NCBI GenBank assembly: GCA_013368375.1
Contig: JAACJP010000016.1
Span: 248,001-312,000 of the forward strand
Direction: 5' to 3'
Length of the DNA: 64,000 bases
DNA from: Tricholomella constricta
Lineage: Eukaryota > Basidiomycota > Agaricomycetes > Agaricales > Lyophyllaceae
Shown piece after piece: positions 1-10,896 of this stretch (its first letter is position 1; each line of letters opens with the position of its first letter). The notes below the pieces were generated by a model, which worked only from the letters and a program-made list of their open reading frames with translations, did not search any database and was not told the origin of the DNA. Position numbers and translations under genes: made by a program.

Positions 1-60
1 AAAAACTTGACAAAAGAAACACAGTTTTTGAATTTAGGAAACACAATTTCAAGACACATA

Positions 61-890
61 CAGTCATTTGCCGGTCCTTGGTACACCCAAATATAGATGG
101 TCGTCGGAAAATTGAGTTTTAAGGTAAATATTGAAAAGAATGGTATAGGATCATCAATTAGGGTCAATACATGTATTGTAGCAACTTTGAATATCAATTT
201 CAGGAGAGCAAGCGGGCGATGGAGGAAATCTGTCGAGAAATCTGTTATCAACAAAAATTCTAACCTTGGTACACCGGTCACATTATAACGTGTTGACCAA
301 AACGGGTCGAGATCATGATTAGATCAATCATCATCGGTCCTCGCTGCTCAGGCTCTGCTCGAAATCCTCTCCTCCTGGAGGCGGCTCTTTGTTGCTGAAG
401 CGTCCCCATCTTTGAATTGAGAATGTGCGTTGCGCATTGCGCCGTAAAAATGGCTCAGGACGTCGAACAGTTATCACGAATCTCAGGACTGCCCAATTTG
501 GAAAGTGTGATGTGACCAAAGCATCTGCGCTGTGATCGTCGTGCACCCCATGAATGGCCCAAATCGCACCGTGAAAAGCACACAGGGTGAATTTACTTCC
601 ATGCAGACATGGGATTGAGTAGATAGAATGATTCTATCAACCAAAATTGTGAAGAACTGGGAAAGTGTCTCTTGGATCAGTGTCTCAAAGTCTGCAAATT
701 TGCAAAATCTCAACAGATTACAATATATGTTTTGCTCAACGCAAGCAATGACATTGAGAATGGGTACATACATTGATATATAGAAGGTAATGGTTATGGA
801 AAAAACTCCGAGGCACTTGCGAGAGAGGATGAAAAGAAATCGGAGTTTGTATCAAGGACCGATACTGTACCAAGGACCGGCAAATGACTG
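61..890. mobile_element. Tc1/mariner-like MITE (non-autonomous)
   Basis: Perfect 24-bp terminal inverted repeats lie at 61-84 and 867-890. The left one begins CAGTCATTTGCCGG and the right one is its exact reverse complement. Each end is flanked by TA (59-60 and 891-892), the target duplication of the Tc1/mariner superfamily, and the CAGT terminus also fits. The 830-bp interior has no ORF resembling a transposase, so this is a MITE or an internally deleted copy. A partial second copy of the ATCAAGGACCG motif lies inside the right end (850-860). Confidence 0.8.
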
Positions 891-959
891 TAGATATATC
901 ATTGGGAAAATATTACAAGCTTTATTATTATATACAATTAGAAAAAAATCCCAGGTGGC

Positions 960-1200
960 CTGCCCACTTCAAGTCGCATCGTGCGGGTGGTGGAGGCGGG
1001 GAAGGGGTGATGAGGGTGTTGTAGAGGTGGTGGGGGGAGGGTCATGAGGGCAGGGATGGGGTGGGAAGGGGGTGGGGCATCGTGGAGGCGTCCTGGGGTT
1101 CGTGGGGACGCCGTGGGGGCCAGGAGGGGGTCGTGGGGGTGATGGGGACGTCGTGTGGCCGGACTTGGGATGGTGGTGGGGTGTCGTGAGGGCAGGAAGG
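960..1200. repeat. G-rich minisatellite, block 1
   Basis: The plus strand is very G-rich with short GT-G units such as GGCGTCCTGGGG, TCGTGGGGACG and CCGTGGGGGC. The same units make up block 2 at about 2390-3270. On the minus strand the units encode a proline/histidine-rich stretch that replaces the expected C-terminus of the App1-like gene. Confidence 0.8.
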
Positions 1201-2282
1201 GCATCGACGCAGCAATGAGCAGCTTGTGCTCCTCGCAATGGTCGCCGAACGCGATGTGCAGCGTGCCGGGGTGCTGGCACAGGTCCTCCCATTTGACCAC
1301 GAACCGCGCCTGGAAGCTTCCGTCGGCAGCGGTGACAATGTCCTGCTGCGCCACAGGCCCATAATCGGCATTATCACTGTCGTTTCGACCATTGGAACTT
1401 GGTGGGTTGTGTGGCGATGCGGAGAGGTGAAGGCGGATTGTTCGGGAGGCGATGGCGGAGGACCAGAATGGCTGCAGGCGTGATTCGAGGTTGGCGTGGA
1501 GCTTGCGCAGGGCATTGGCAGAAAGAGCGTTGAAGGGACTCCTGACTACAGGTTCGGGGATAATTGGAACGTCTGGAGTGCGTTTGCCCGGTTCCACAGA
1601 TGAGGAACGTGAAGAGCCCGGGGATCTCCCAGAGTTCGCGCGCTGGAAATGACGCTCAAGGGCGTCTATTTCGTATTCTTCCGTGATCTCTGTTGGGCGT
1701 GGAGGTAGCGTTTTCTGCGCGAGGAGCTCCTCAGTCAAACGTGTCAGACGCACGAGCGGCTCCGGGTTGGGCTCTAGGGCATCTGCAGTAATCTTTGGTA
1801 ATGACGCGAATCCTGAAGAGATAATTAGTTGTCAGTTGCATACGAGAACAGTATCATACCTTCCACCAGTTGAATAAACGCCCGCTGTGAACGACTCACA
1901 GACTCTGCTGAACGGTGACTGATGGCGAATCCAGACACAAATACCTCAACTTCGAATTCACCTGCAACAATCAATATGTTAGCCAGCTGTTTATATTATA
2001 AAACTTAGAGACACACCTTCACGGTCTGAATCCTTGTCCTCAACCTGTCTGTATCGCCTTACTGCCCAACCTGGAAACATATTTATAGTCTCCATGCCCG
2101 GGCCCAATCCATCACTGGTTCCCCTTGCGAGCCTTATTTCCTGACCCGCCCATGCTCTCCAGCTCTGTCTTTGATCCTCGTGGTGTGGCGGATCGTGTTT
2201 CTTGCATGCGAACGGTGTAGATAGTCTTTGAACGTGGTGATCCGTGACAAGGCAGATGTATGGTATCTCCAGGATGGCATGC
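1200..2282 (-). pseudogene. App1-like (DUF2183 family) N-terminal part, C-terminally truncated
   Basis: Minus-strand exons can be joined across short GT-AG introns. One around 2016-2280 contains WRAWAGQEIRLARGT and FPGWAVRRYR. The next (about 1861-1966) reads GEFEVEVFVSGFA...RSQRAF. The last (below 1811) reads GFASLPKITAD...LPPRPTEITEEYEIDALERHF and later WEDLCQHPGTLHIAFGD...EEHKLL. This order matches the N-terminal half of fungal App1-type proteins, phosphatidate phosphatases linked to cortical actin patches. The family's catalytic DxDxT region, expected after this point, is absent. The frame instead runs into the minisatellite, is Pro/His-rich and stops near 938. The start codon is uncertain; an ATG at 2280 is possible but needs an unplaced intron near 2200. 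It is probably a truncated gene or pseudogene. Confidence 0.6.
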
Positions 2283-2389
2283 CTTCAGACATTATGGGAG
2301 CAAACGAATAGAGTCATCAGCGCTCATTGACGCTGGCGTCAAATGCTCAGAAACTTCGGAATTAACCAGTATTTCCTCGTTGTGAGGGC

Positions 2390-3270
2390 GTGTGGGGCGG
2401 TGGGCACGTCGTGGGGGCCCGGGCATGGTGGTGAGGGCAGGGAGGGCGTCGTGGACGCGTCCTGAGGGCGGGGACGGGGTGGGAAGGGGGTGGTGAGGGT
2501 AATGGGGGCGTCGTGGAGGCGTCCTGGGGTTCGTGGGGATGCCGTGGGGGCTGGGATGGGGTGATGGGGGTGGTGGGGCGGCGTGGGGGCGGGAAGCGCG
2601 TCCTGAGGGCGGGGACGGGGTGGGAAGGGGGTGGTGAGGGTAATGGGGGCGTCGTGGAGGCGTCCTGGGGGTCGTGGGGACGCCGTGGGGGCTGAGATCG
2701 GGTGATGGGTGTGGTGGGGCGGCGTAGGGGCGGGATGGGCGTCATGGACGCGTCCTGGGCGTGGTGGGGACGTCGTGAGGGCGTTGTGGGGGCGGGTGGG
2801 GCGGTGGGCACGTCGTGGGGGCCCGGGCATGGTGGTGAGGGCAGGGAGGGCGTCGAGGGCGGTGAGCACGTCGTGGGGACGCCATGGGGGCCGGGATGGG
2901 GTGATGGGGGTGGTGGGGCGGCGTAAGGGTGGGAAGGGCGGGAAGGGCGTCCTGGACGCGTCCTGAGGGCGGGGACGGGGTGGGAAGGGGGTGGTGAGGG
3001 TAATGGGGGCGTCGTGGAGGCGTCCTGGGGGTCGTGGGGACGCCGTGGGGGCTGGGATCGGGTGATGGGTGTGGTGGGGCGGCCTAGGGGCGGGATGGGC
3101 GTCATGGACGCGTCCTGGGCGTGGTGGGGACGTCGTGAGGGCGGAAATCAGCGGGAAGGGCGTGGGGGCGTTGTGGGGGCGTGTGGGGCGGTGAGCACGT
3201 CGTGCGTGGGGCCGATTCTGGGGTGATGGGGGTGGTGGGGCGTCGTGGAGGCGGGAAGGGCGGGGGTTCG
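2390..3270. repeat. G-rich minisatellite, block 2, with higher-order repeat
   Basis: About 880 bp of near-continuous G-rich short units on the plus strand. A longer module beginning TCCTGAGGGCGGGGACGGGG recurs at 2461, 2601 and 2961 and stays nearly identical for about 130 bp, so the tract has higher-order structure. The long open frames on the minus strand (327 and 247 codons, rich in P, H and T) are by-products of stop-free repeat units and I do not call them genes. Confidence 0.85.
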
Positions 3271-3272
3271 GG

Positions 3273-3317
3273 CTCCGAAAGTAGCGAGGCTCGAGAGTCA
3301 GCTCGCTACTTTCGGAG
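3273..3317. repeat. Perfect 16-bp hairpin at the minisatellite edge
   Basis: CTCCGAAAGTAGCGAG at 3273-3288 is exactly inverted at 3302-3317, with a 13-nt loop. It sits between minisatellite block 2 and the start codon of the next gene (3358). Palindromes of the same kind occur at 17481-17594. Confidence 0.8.
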
Positions 3318-3357
3318 TGCAATCAAAGTTCTGAATTCCAACTCCTGCCCTCTGAAC

Positions 3358-6158
3358 ATGCCTGCCTTCAACCTGCCCTCTGATGTAGTTCAGAACCTAT
3401 TGGAAATACTTCCTGCTATTCTCAACCAGCATTCTGAGGAGACTTCTTTGCAGTATCTGCTGCATGAACTGACGGAGTCTTCCTCTTCAGAGGAGCCTTT
3501 CAACCTGGATGCTCCTGCTCTTAATATGTCTGGAGTCTCTCCTGATTTTACTTCTCCATCTTCTACCTTGACTCAGTCTCAATTTTCTCATGCTCTTTCC
3601 CCCTCACCTACTCTCTTTGAGGAATCTATGCTGCTTTCTAAGAAGAGAGCCTACTTTGGACAGGACCGCGAGGATAGTCAGGTCTCTGACCCTCCCCTGG
3701 CAAAGCGGATATGTTCTTCTGATCCCCAAGCTCATCTGGCTGGTGGTCAAGAGGGAGGAGATGATGGGCCAAGGGGGGGTAAAAATTGTAAAAGGGAAGG
3801 AACTCAAGCTAGAGCTTGGACAGGAGGAGGAAAACTGAGAAGGGGAAAAGGAGGAGGAAGAGGTGGGGGTGGGGGAAGGAGTGGTCAGGAGAGGGGTGGA
3901 GGGGCACTAGGTCTCCCAGATGATGGTGAATCTGAGGTAGACTCTGAAGCAGGTGGATATTTGGATAAGGAAGGCTACCAAAACGTTTCTGGTTTTGTGG
4001 CTGGGGCTCTGAGCAACAGGTCTCGCTCAAAGCCAAGCTGGTGTATTGATGGTCTACCTCCTGCTCCTGGCCTCACAACTCAGTCCCTCCTGGCAAAACT
4101 CTCGGTCATGGACTTAGGCTTCAAGGAGGACCTGTCCTCCCTGCTTGAAAGTCTTGAGGGGCACAGTCCAATTCCACAGTACTCTCCCATGGACGTGTCA
4201 TTGTCTGCCGTGGTAGAGCGCTGTAAAGCTCTGGAAGAGGGGAAGATCACCAATGACTTTCTTCTCATGTATAACAAAATCCAGCTGGCGATAACTATTG
4301 ACAGGTATGTCATTGTCTAACTTTATTTTTCAAAAACTTCCTTATTTATTATGATCATGTTTCTTAGCATTAAAAAGAAAGCAGAAAGGATGGGAGAGAA
4401 AAAGCCTTCCCTGGATAGGCTAAGTGAAGAGATGGGTATCCCTCGATCAAAGCTATCATTTTGGTTCAGTGAAGGATCAAGGCTGGTACATCTGGCAGCT
4501 GCAGGTTAGGAATTTCCTTATTCACTATTTGACTTTATCTGAGATGTCTCCTAGGAACTCCCTTTATTTTGTTTGTTATTGCAGCAAAAGGGATGAGAAT
4601 GGATTTCACCCAAAGCTCAAAATCTCAAGTAAAAGATATAAGTAGCTTTTGTTTCAGCCTATGTGCTCCCGGGGGTGAGTCTTTCTATTATATTTTTTTT
4701 TTCTTTTTATCAAGTTCATTTTTAGATGATACTATGGGCAGTTTGATAAAGGAAAAGATCATACCCGAGATCCAGGAAATCAAAGCAATGAATCAGGATT
4801 CAAAGTCGGCATTTTTGCACTTCACATTCCCCAGTCCTGGCCCTGGTGAAGATGATATCATGTATCATTTTTCAGATTCAGCTTTACAAGAAGCTCTGGA
4901 CACTGTTGACATCAAGTGAGTTATATAAATTCTTTTAGGTGGATGTTCTTATGAAATTTGCTTCAGTTTCTTCAATCTTCCGACTCCTGGACCTATTTGG
5001 CAGCAACATAATAATTCTCTGGGCTTTCCTACTTCTTCTCTCCTGCATATCTCGGATACCATGGATATTTCCACTCCTTTGATTGTTAGAGGTCAGTCTT
5101 GTCCTGTCAATAAGGAAAATAAGGTGGCATGGACCGAGAAGGAGAGGCATGAAGCCTCTATGGCAAGAGAAATGTCTTCTGTGGAAGAGCTGACGATAGA
5201 CATTGATATCTGTGAAGGGTCAGTCTAATTTCATATTTCTCTCAGTATTATAACTGATATATCCCAAACATAGAAAAAATCTTCTTCTTCGTGACAGAGA
5301 ACAGAGTCTTCTTTTTCTCTTGTGCCCTTCTTTCCTTTCTCTGGATACACTGGAGACTTTGACCAGACAGGTTCAAAATGCTCTGCCAAATGAATGGCAA
5401 ATGGACAAGTTTGACAGGCCCCAGTACAAATACCTCTGCTGGCATGGATCATGGTACAATCGATTTGCCGAAAAGGTATGTTTTTTTTGGGAATATATAA
5501 GATTCACTTTATTGACCAGTGTAAATTGAAGGGAACATCTGCTCCACAAAACATTCATAACTATTATGTTCGCAAAGAGGGTGTTTCTCGAGTCAATCAC
5601 CATCAGCGCCATCCCTATGTCTCTTCGGAGATATCTGACAATCCCGAGGAAGCTGCTCTCATCTTCTCTATTTTTCAAGACATCTTTGACCATGTTCGCC
5701 GCCTTGTGAGTAGCTTTCTTCTCCTGTATTTGGACTTTACCTGAAATCACACTTTCCTCAAGCTAGAGAGAGTTCTCCCCAAGGAGTACCAAATCCTCTC
5801 CATCTATTGCAACAGTTTGCCTCTCAATGAAAGGCCACCTTGCTATCCCTTTTCGGGATTTACACTCAATATTTCTGTGGCTACCTCTGGCCATCGAGAT
5901 GATGGGGACAAGGTCCTATGCATTGTCATGGCCTTTGGAGACTGGCAAGGAGGTGAACTCTGCTTTTATGAAGCTGGCCTTGTGTTCAGTCTGAGCCCAG
6001 GAGACTTGGTCATTTTCCCCTCCACTAACATTACACACTTTAACCTCCATTTTTCTGGGTTACGGGCATCCTTAGTTTGGCATTCTGATAAACAGGGTGA
6101 TAGCTGGGCTGAGGGGAACAATGGTTGGAATTTGAAATGGGGAAGAGACAGGAAATAA
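3358..6158 (+). CDS. TET/JBP-like 2OG-Fe(II) dioxygenase, multi-exon
   Basis: The first exon (ATG 3358) encodes a Ser-rich then Gly/Arg/Lys-rich low-complexity region. A Lys/Glu-rich segment with PSLDRLSEEMGIPRSKLSFW follows. Introns with clear GT-AG ends interrupt the gene, for example 4303-4367 and about 4506-4583. The last large exon carries a double-stranded beta-helix dioxygenase core: GHRDD supplies the HxD iron ligands, LSPGDLVIFPS and THFN supply the distal His, and GLRAS supplies the 2-oxoglutarate Arg. The GGELCFYEAGLVFSLSPGD pattern resembles fungal TET/JBP enzymes, which oxidise 5-methylcytosine and are expanded in basidiomycetes together with KDZ transposons. No KDZ transposase is visible in this window. 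Activity on DNA is inferred only. The protein ends at 6158 in a basic tail. Confidence 0.6.
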
Positions 6159-6236
6159 ATACATATCCAGAGAGGTGTTACCTATAGTAATTTCAATACC
6201 TTGGTACAGAGTCAAATTATCTATTCTGCAGTGTTT

Positions 6237-6292
6237 TTGTCAGGGAAACTCCCATTGTCACCTGTTAGGAGAACTCCCTCTTGGCCAGTGTC
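6237..6292. repeat. LTR-terminus fragments
   Basis: The segments TGTCAGGGAAACTCCC and TGTTAGGAGAACTCCC resemble the 5' end of the LTR-like repeats at 6702 and 9277. The second is followed shortly by AGTGTCA. The RT homology of the gypsy relic stops here, so this looks like remains of a further insertion or recombination event. Confidence 0.35.
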
Positions 6293-6701
6293 AGAATCCC
6301 AGAAATCTCTGGATATCCCCATAATTTTGCGGTCTTCGCCATTCATGAATACGCACCATCCTGTCCACTGTTGTGTGCAATCCCTTGTCATCGATGATAT
6401 GCCCGAGGCAATGGACTCTATCGGAATAAAGTTCACACTTTTCTTCCTTGAGGTAGAACTTATTCTCCCTTATTTTATCAAAGACAAGCTTGAGATGCTT
6501 CTAAGTCCCGGAATATCATTGTCACCACATCCAGTCGGATCTGGTCCTGGTCAGGGAATGGCGTCACGTCCTTAATCGTGTTTGCATTTTTTTTCCAACC
6601 ATCAACTGCTGTATGCAATCGGCCGTCTTTCTTCGGTATACATAACATCGGTGTTGCCTGTGACATCTGCACCGATTCCCACCATCCTGTGCGCGTGTAA
6701 C

Positions 6702-7173
6702 TGTCAGGAGAACTCCCGTTCACGCCCTCCGACGCTCTCTGGTCGTCCCCCGACTGCGCACGATCGCTCTCGTCCCGATCCCGATCGCATCCCCGACGCT
6801 CCGACCCCAGCGTCGTGTACATACTCCTACATACTCCTACACTCATTTAATCCTTTCCCCGACGCGTACCGACACCGATCCCGACAAACCCGACATCCCG
6901 ACGTCGGCTGCCCGACCTCGTGCCCGTACCCTGCGCCACGAGGATCGGACAGCGTCGGGAACGTGTCCAGACACGCGCCGCTGACCATCCCTGTCATTAC
7001 ATGTACAGTATACCGTAGAGGACCTGCCCTCACGTACATACGTCGTATATAGTCGTTCCCCTGACATCTGGGAATCCTTTAGTCTATTCTCTTCGGATTC
7101 CCCCTTGTCAGGTAGGCCTGCCTTTACTACATTCCTTACTGTACATAATATAACTTCGGATTCCCCCTTGTCA
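6702..7173 (+). mobile_element. Solo-LTR-like repeat, copy 1
   Basis: The repeat starts TGTCAGGAGAACTCCC and ends GGATTCCCCCTTGTCA, giving TG...CA termini over 472 bp. It interrupts the gypsy pol relic. It shares long similarity with 8800-9277 in reverse orientation, including a stretch translatable as RPTSC/APRGSDSVGN-like sequence in both. The end motif is duplicated internally near 7095-7110. No clear target-site duplication was found. Confidence 0.55.
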
Positions 7174-8799
7174 GTGTGATAGCGCTCCACTGTAAGGTTG
7201 CCCTAACAGTAACGCGCAATCTTCTCCATTAACTGTGTCCAAAGCGAGTCCAGACACCGTGGTAGGTGGTAATGATACTGCTTGTTATCATCAATGAGGT
7301 TAATATGATGATTATGCCCCCGCACCCTTGCAGGACTCCCTCCATGCCTCCCGCTGTCACGACCGCCCCTGAACCCTACATATTCCCACGAAACACCGTA
7401 CTTAATATGGTACCACTTCTCTTAGAGGCCTTACCTCGATATTACCATTTGTTACAACTAGTTCCTGTTCCCGTCTCCTATTTTCTCGTACTTTCTCAGT
7501 TTGCTTAGCTCCATAATCATATTACTCGTGCTTTATTCATTCGAACAAGCTCCGGTGAACGTCCTCATCAATGCTCATGACCTCCGAATACCCTTTCAGA
7601 GTCCGTCTTCCTTGACGACGTCAGGCCTGTCCGCTTCGGTGGTCACAGAATACCTCCATAACCAGCATGTACACACAGTCCTAACACCCGCAGTCTCGGG
7701 ATATCCTCCTCTATAAGGGCGCCCATCTGTGCCACCCTCCTTTGATGTCTCTCCGTGGCTGCGCGTAGCGACTCACTGACATGTGCGTCAGTGAACGGGT
7801 CTTCGACCTCCGGTATTACCGGAAACACCGCCCGTATTGCTTCCTGTGGTATCCTTTCTGGGTACCTTGTTCTTGTAAATTCCTGCACGATCTCCTCGAG
7901 TTCTCGCAGGTCCTTTAATGTATGACCATTCTTTCGATTTCGTCTATTGCCAAAACATCATCATCTTCCATGATGACGGAGAACGACCGTGGTAGCCCAG
8001 TTCCTGGGGTGGGCCCGTCTGCCTCCTCCATGCTGGCATGCCGGCGCCCCTCCGTTGCCTGCGTGTCCCTCCTGTGGTAGTCATTTCTTGGCTGTACCCC
8101 GCATCGCTGCGCCTCAACGCGCTTTGTCGCGCTATTTCTCATGTTTCCTCCCCGACTGTGAATGTCGGTGCCAGAATCCCGCCTATCCGGACGCAGTTAT
8201 GCCGGAAATCTAACTCAATTTCCAGTTGCCTCATCAATGCGACACCAATAATGGTGTCGCATTTATCCAAATTTACAATGTCGAAGTATACCTGTACATC
8301 AACCGCCTCATACTTCATTGGTACAGATGTTCCGTAGTTGATCACTAACCGACTACCTTTCTTACCCAACTGCAACGGAACTACTTCTTCCAGTTGGTGC
8401 ACCTTAATCCTCGCCACTTTGGCAAATTCTGGAGATACAGCCTCCGCTGTACATCCCGAATCGAATAGGGTAAAAGCTTTCAGCCCATTAATCTCTACCA
8501 ATGCCGTAAAGCATTGTCGCTCCTGCACCTTGCGCGTTGGCCATTTAAGTAGCCGTGTAGACTTCTTAATCACTATTGGTTGAGTTCCCGCACCCATCCC
8601 CGGCTCTATATTAGCTGCGAACATCTGGGTGGTCTCCCCCCCATCTTCTGACTCGTGTTTTGTTGTTGTGTACAGCACCCACAGGCCTTCTAGCACTATC
8701 AGCACATTACCACTATTGTTCCTTTTTTCCCCGCTGTGGATCGACGACTTCCGATTCTTCTGTCTGTTAGGGTGACCTCCGAGCAGAGCTTAGTCATAC

Positions 8800-9277
8800 T
8801 GGCAGAGGGGAATCCAATGTTATATTATGTACGATAGAGAGAACATAAGTATGGCCTACCTGGCAGAGGAGAATCCAATGAGAATAGAGTAAAGGATTCC
8901 CCCATGTCAGGAGGACGACTATATGCGAGTATGGTACGTGAGGGCCGGTCCTCTGGGGTGTGAGGGCCGGTCCTCTGGGGTGTATGATACGTAAATGGTA
9001 TCGGATGGTCAGCGGCGCGTGTATGTACATGTTCCCGACGCTGTCCGATCCTCGTGGCTCAGGGTGCGGGCACGAGGTCGGGCGACCGACGTCGGGACGT
9101 CGGGAGTCAGGATCGGGCGCACGCTGGAAGGGGGAAGTAGCGACAGGAAGATATAAGTATGTACACCAACGCTTGGGGCAGAGCGTCGGGTCGGGATTGC
9201 GATCGGTCAGGAGCGGTCGCATGAGTCAGGGAATGGTCGGTGAGCGTCGGAGGGTGCGAACGGGTGTTCTCCTAACA
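8800..9277 (-). mobile_element. Solo-LTR-like repeat, copy 2 (opposite orientation)
   Basis: Read on the minus strand it begins TGTTAGGAGAACACCC and ends GGATTCCCCTCTGCCA. It aligns with copy 1 along most of its length (478 versus 472 bp). It lies just upstream of the gypsy protease relic, without an intervening gag. The opposite orientation of the two copies argues against a simple 5'/3' LTR pair. Confidence 0.55.
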
Positions 9278-10820
9278 CTGTCGCTCTTACTTCCTTGAGC
9301 GGTGGTGTCAGTTTTACCTGTGTCTTGGCACTTCAGGTCTTGACTGGAGTCCCACTCACCTCGTGGTCATACATCCGATTCACATCTCCTAACATTTGTA
9401 CTTGCAGACACTGAAAGCTACATCAGAAAATCACTCAAGCTCAAGAGCAATGTACAGCTTCACGCAGTGGTCGAGGGTGAGAACGCGTCGGCATCCGTGC
9501 GCGATGAAGACACTGTTTTAAGAACAATTTTTTTTTTGGAGTGTACCCTTATTGCATTACTTGTCAAAGGGCTTTGCGGTCGTCAGAGCGCCCTTCCGGT
9601 GCATCAGCAAAAAATCCCGCCGTAAGCAATCCATTTTGAGCAATTGTGACAGTCACAATATTTCTAGAAATGGTAATTGGCTTGCATTAGTATTCTAATC
9701 ACTTGCAGATATTGCAATGTGGTTGCAATCTGTGCAACGGGTCGTGGTGATTGTGACCGGGTTGCGGTCAGTTGTACTTCAATTGTGAATTGACTACACA
9801 ACAGCATTTCTGGAAAAATCATCTTAGAAGGTCTTCAAACCTTTTCAAACCCCCCGGTGACAAAAAATGGGCTAAGGAAACCAATGCTTTCAAAGGAACG
9901 TATCGAAATCCGAGACTGGAGCAATCGAAAGTTCCCCCCCCCAAGTTATTTCAAGCTCCGCTTGAATTTTACCACTGTTGCCACGTCACAAAATTGCCCG
10001 TCACTTCGACTTTCCCCCCAAGCTCGGTGCAATGATAGTGTTTGTGGAGAATGTTCTCCTCGGTGATTCCTGTGGTATCTGTACCACTGCCTAGTCTGTG
10101 GGCACCCTATGTTGGGCACAGGCACCTCTTTTGTCTTTCCTTGTCATCTCCTCCCCATGTGTCCCCTTCCTCCTGTATGCTATCCTCAATGTTTATTGAC
10201 AGGTTTCCTCTCTGTCTCGGTCTTTGGCTGTTTCTGCAATGCATTAAGTAAATTCTCCCTGATCTGTGCTGTGGATATCTAATTAATATCCAAAATTATA
10301 GGCAATACCTGACAATGCACCACTTCTCGGACCCCTGACGATCCACATATCCGCTCGCTCAGTCATCCGCCTTCTGCATAGTAATTTACCAGAATAATTA
10401 TACCATTTTCATAATATAATGTGGACATTGGAAAGAAATGTGATCCATGATTATTGTCTATGTCACCGTCATTTCTTCATTATGCAACACTCAGGGCCTC
10501 CTTCGAACATGCTCCTAATTTAAATGCGACCTGATTGGAATTCATTGCGAGGTGCAAAATTGTTACACTACTTATGATCAGTAAATTTATTTTATATATT
10601 GCAAGCTTATTGGTGTCTAGGTTGTAAGGTCTACTATAGCGCCCTAACACATTCCATCCCATTTTACAGGTTGTGAGCAATTGTACTGATTATAATGTCT
10701 CATGTGACAATCACAGACCAATTTCGTGATCCCGGTTATTTTGCTGATGTGTTATTGTTGCCATTGTTTCTTTCTTCCAAGCAAGCACAAATAATATATG
10801 TGACTGGAAAAAAGAAATCA
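9278..10820. other. Intergenic, no gene recognised
   Basis: AT-rich in places, with a T11 run near 9528-9538. The ORFs here are short, lack recognisable motifs and are not linked by convincing splice sites. I see nothing coding. Confidence 0.5.
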
Positions 10821-10821
10821 C

Positions 10822-10896
10822 ATACGGGAATTGAACTCTGAACCTGGCCCTACATTATACATACTGTGACATCTGAACCACTTACACCACACAACT
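10822..10896 (-). repeat. tRNA-derived SINE-like sequence
   Basis: On the minus strand a Pol III box A-like TGGTGTAAGTGG (about 10878-10889) is followed about 50 nt later by a box B-like AGTTCAATTCCC (about 10825-10836). The spacing fits an internal tRNA-type promoter. The flanking sequence does not fold into a convincing tRNA: the acceptor ends do not pair. A tRNA-derived SINE or tRNA relic is therefore more likely than a working tRNA gene. Confidence 0.4.

Larger units (their letters stand above)
6236..8720 (-). pseudogene. Ty3/gypsy retrotransposon pol relic, disrupted
   Basis: On the minus strand a retropepsin-like segment (about 8140-8560) has LFDSGCTAEAVSPEF, the DSG active-site motif, and later IIGVALMRQLEIELDF. 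Lower down, 6540-6650 has a reverse-transcriptase start, TPMLCIPKKDGRLHTAVDG. The region 6300-6480 has the RT end, KCELYSDRVHCLGHIIDDKG, then IHEWRRPQNYGDIQRFLG. The parts are separated by frame breaks and by an LTR-like insertion (6702-7173). No gag, RNase H or integrase is recognisable. This is a dead copy. Confidence 0.65.

Noticed and set aside
2339..3322. Long minus-strand ORFs (327 and 247 codons), Pro/His/Thr-rich
   Set aside because: They lie wholly in the minisatellite. Openness in several frames is a by-product of stop-free repeat units, with no domain and no plausible start context.
10822..10896. Functional tRNA gene
   Set aside because: Box-like motifs are present, but acceptor and T-arm pairing fail by eye.
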